A stretch of DNA of 6,818 nucleotides, taken from assembly GCA_913055965.1 (NCBI GenBank), contig CAJXKX010000113.1, positions 1 to 6,818 on the forward strand, given 5' to 3'. Origin of the DNA: an uncultured Roseovarius sp. Its GTDB lineage: Bacteria; Pseudomonadota; Alphaproteobacteria; Rhodobacterales; Rhodobacteraceae. Position 1 is the first letter of the stretch. Every line of letters starts with the position of its first letter. The translations under genes and the position numbers were made by a program. The notes beneath the pieces were generated by a model. That model saw only the letters and a program-made list of their open reading frames with translations. It had not been told where the DNA came from and did no database searches. Below, piece after piece: positions 5,824 through 6,818 of the stretch.

Positions 5824-6677
5824 ATCTTCACCTTGGACAGCCAGATCGCCAGCCCGAGCGACAGCAGGTAGAAGAACACCGCAAGGCCCAGCACCACCTT
5901 GCCGGCGGTGTTGCTCACCGCGAGCGAGACGGTATCGGGATCGAAAAGATAGACGCCGGTCACGATCACGAAAGGCATGGCCAGCATCATCCGCATGGCC
6001 ATCCGGCCCTGGCTGGTGGCGGTGTCGATGTCATGCTGCATCGATTGCAACTGCGTGAAAACGCGCGAGAGGTTGGCCAGCGCCGCACTCGCACGCCCCC
6101 CCTTCTCTTCCGAGACGACCAGCACCGAGGTCATCACGTCGAAAAGCTTGGAGCCGACCCGCGCCCGTGCATTGTGCAGCGCCCGACCGAAACCGACCAG
6201 TTCCTGCTCCTGCCGGGCGATGAGCGAAAGCTCGTAATCCATCGGTTCGGGCGCGGTGCGCGACACCTCGCGCAAGGCCAGGCTGATCGAGCCGACGTTC
6301 TTGGCGTTGGCGGACAATTGCTGCAGCACGCCCGGCAGCACGTTCTCGATCCGCTTGCGTCGCTTGTCGAGCTGAAGCGTGAACACGATCCGCGGCAGCA
6401 CATAGGCGATCCCCAGCGCCACGGGCACCAGCAGCGGGCCATTCATGGCGAAAAACACCACGAGCACAAGCGTCGCCAACAGGTAGCCGCCGACGACAAG
6501 ATGCGCCCTGTCAGGGAATTGCAGCCGCAGCACCATGTGGCTCTCGTAGGCATCGATCAGTTCGAGATAGGTGCGGGTGAGCGGCTCGCGGAACGCGGCC
6601 CAGAACGCCAGAACCACGATCAGAACGCTCAGACCGGCAGCGAGCGGCAAGACGATGTGATACTGCTCCTCGAACAT
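5820..6677 (-). CDS. tadB: TadB-like type II secretion F-domain membrane protein
   Basis: Inner-membrane platform protein of the same Tad-like machine, 285 residues. Predicted membrane segments lie at about 8-28, 58-77, 80-98, 231-246 and 259-281. A cytoplasmic T2SSF-type helical domain lies at about 110-235: IENVLPGVLQQLSANAKNVG, then SLALREVSRTAPEP, then a second helical repeat with VVSEEKGGRASAALANLSRV. This LP...L..L......A...V....PEP layout is that of TadB, which forms the platform with TadC and is driven by the TadA/CpaF ATPase. The start ATG lies 9 nt after the upstream stop and is preceded by AGGGGG, a good ribosome site. It overlaps the next gene by 4 nt (ATGA). The F-domain call is secure; TadB rather than another F-domain protein is supported by order and pairing. 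Confidence 0.87.
   Translation of the reverse strand: MFEEQYHIVLPLAAGLSVLIVVLAFWAAFREPLTRTYLELIDAYESHMVLRLQFPDRAHLVVGGYLLATLVLVVFFAMNGPLLVPVALGIAYVLPRIVFTLQLDKRRKRIENVLPGVLQQLSANAKNVGSISLALREVSRTAPEPMDYELSLIARQEQELVGFGRALHNARARVGSKLFDVMTSVLVVSEEKGGRASAALANLSRVFTQLQSMQHDIDTATSQGRMAMRMMLAMPFVIVTGVYLFDPDTVSLAVSNTAGKVVLGLAVFFYLLSLGLAIWLSKVKI
5828..5834 (-). promoter_or_regulatory. Ribosome binding site for the TadC-like gene
   Basis: AAGGTGA on the minus strand, 4 nt before the ATG, lies inside the last codons of the TadB-like gene. It supports the overlapping ATGA start. Confidence 0.6.
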
Positions 6678-6688
6678 CCCTGCCCCCT
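6678..6688 (-). promoter_or_regulatory. Ribosome binding site for the TadB-like gene
   Basis: AGGGGG followed by CAGGG just before the ATG fills the whole 9-nt gap and overlaps the stop codon of the upstream gene. It is the clearest ribosome site in the window and fixes the TadB-like start. Confidence 0.65.
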
Positions 6689-6818
6689 ATTGAAAACTCA
6701 GGAACGACGGATCGAAACCGCCCTTGATGATTTCGGCGATCGCCTCCGGCGTGCGCCCGGAAAACGAGAATGCGGTTCCCGCTTCGGGCTTCGACGGGTC
6801 GTAATGGGTCTCGAAGAC
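6687..6818 (-). CDS. C-terminal end of probable TadA/CpaF-type secretion ATPase (5' end cut)
   Basis: Only the last 43 codons and the TAG stop are in the window, so the start and the ATPase motifs are outside it. The visible tail reads VFETHYDPSKPEAGTAFSFS, then GRTPEAIAEIIKGGFDPSFL and SFQ. The strand-like F.THYDP......FSFSG followed by a helix resembles the C-terminal end of secretion ATPases of the GspE/TadA superfamily, including archaeal-type members with a similar F.YDP..D.FSFSG stretch. Its place directly upstream of TadB- and TadC-like genes is where tadA (cpaF) sits in Tad operons. It would be the cytoplasmic motor of the machine. The identification depends mainly on gene order, since Walker motifs cannot be seen. 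Confidence 0.6.
   Translation of the reverse strand, partial: VFETHYDPSKPEAGTAFSFSGRTPEAIAEIIKGGFDPSFLSFQ

Noticed and set aside
4909..5871. Plus-strand open frame of 320 codons, His/Gln/Arg-rich
   Set aside because: Antisense to the TadC-like gene, whose membrane segments and F domain are clear; composition is that of a reverse-complement shadow.

Overview
The window reads as a stretch of a GC-rich alphaproteobacterial chromosome, most likely Rhodobacterales (Rhodobacteraceae/Roseobacter type). This rests on the strong G/C third-position codon bias, on the resemblance of the NagZ and SPOR segments to the SPOR-nagZ pair that I recall from the argS-SPOR-nagZ locus of that group, and on the tightly packed gene order. 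Species cannot be named from the sequence alone.

All supported genes lie on the minus strand and read from the right edge to the left edge. In transcription order they are: (1) the last 43 codons of a probable TadA/CpaF-type secretion ATPase (6687-6818, cut by the window edge); (2) a TadB-like type II secretion F-domain membrane protein (5820-6677); (3) a TadC-like partner with an unusual cytoplasmic run of acidic residues (4930-5823); (4) a 1350-residue predicted exported protein with two caspase-like (C14-type) domains, three copies of a short Trp/Cys module, a cysteine-rich peptidoglycan-binding-like region and a C-terminal SPOR domain (873-4925); (5) the first 290 codons of nagZ, a cytoplasmic beta-N-acetylhexosaminidase (1-871, cut by the left edge). 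Junctions are 9 nt, a 4-nt ATGA overlap, 4 nt and 1 nt, so the five genes look like one transcription unit with translational coupling. No gap is long enough to hold a promoter or terminator, and I see no RNA gene, mobile element or CRISPR array.

The ATPase/TadB/TadC trio looks like the inner-membrane motor and platform of a Tad-type (Flp pilus or secretion) machine. The large caspase-like protein should lie in the periplasm, where its SPOR domain would bring it to denuded septal peptidoglycan. NagZ works in the cytoplasm on recycled muropeptides. The most unusual element is the large protein. It is internally repetitive, with matched cysteine spacings in both caspase-like halves, and it fuses protease-like domains to a cell-wall-targeting SPOR domain at the place where, as I recall it, Rhodobacteraceae usually carry a simpler SPOR protein next to nagZ. 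A link between the Tad-like machine, the caspase-like protein and wall recycling is inferred from gene order only.
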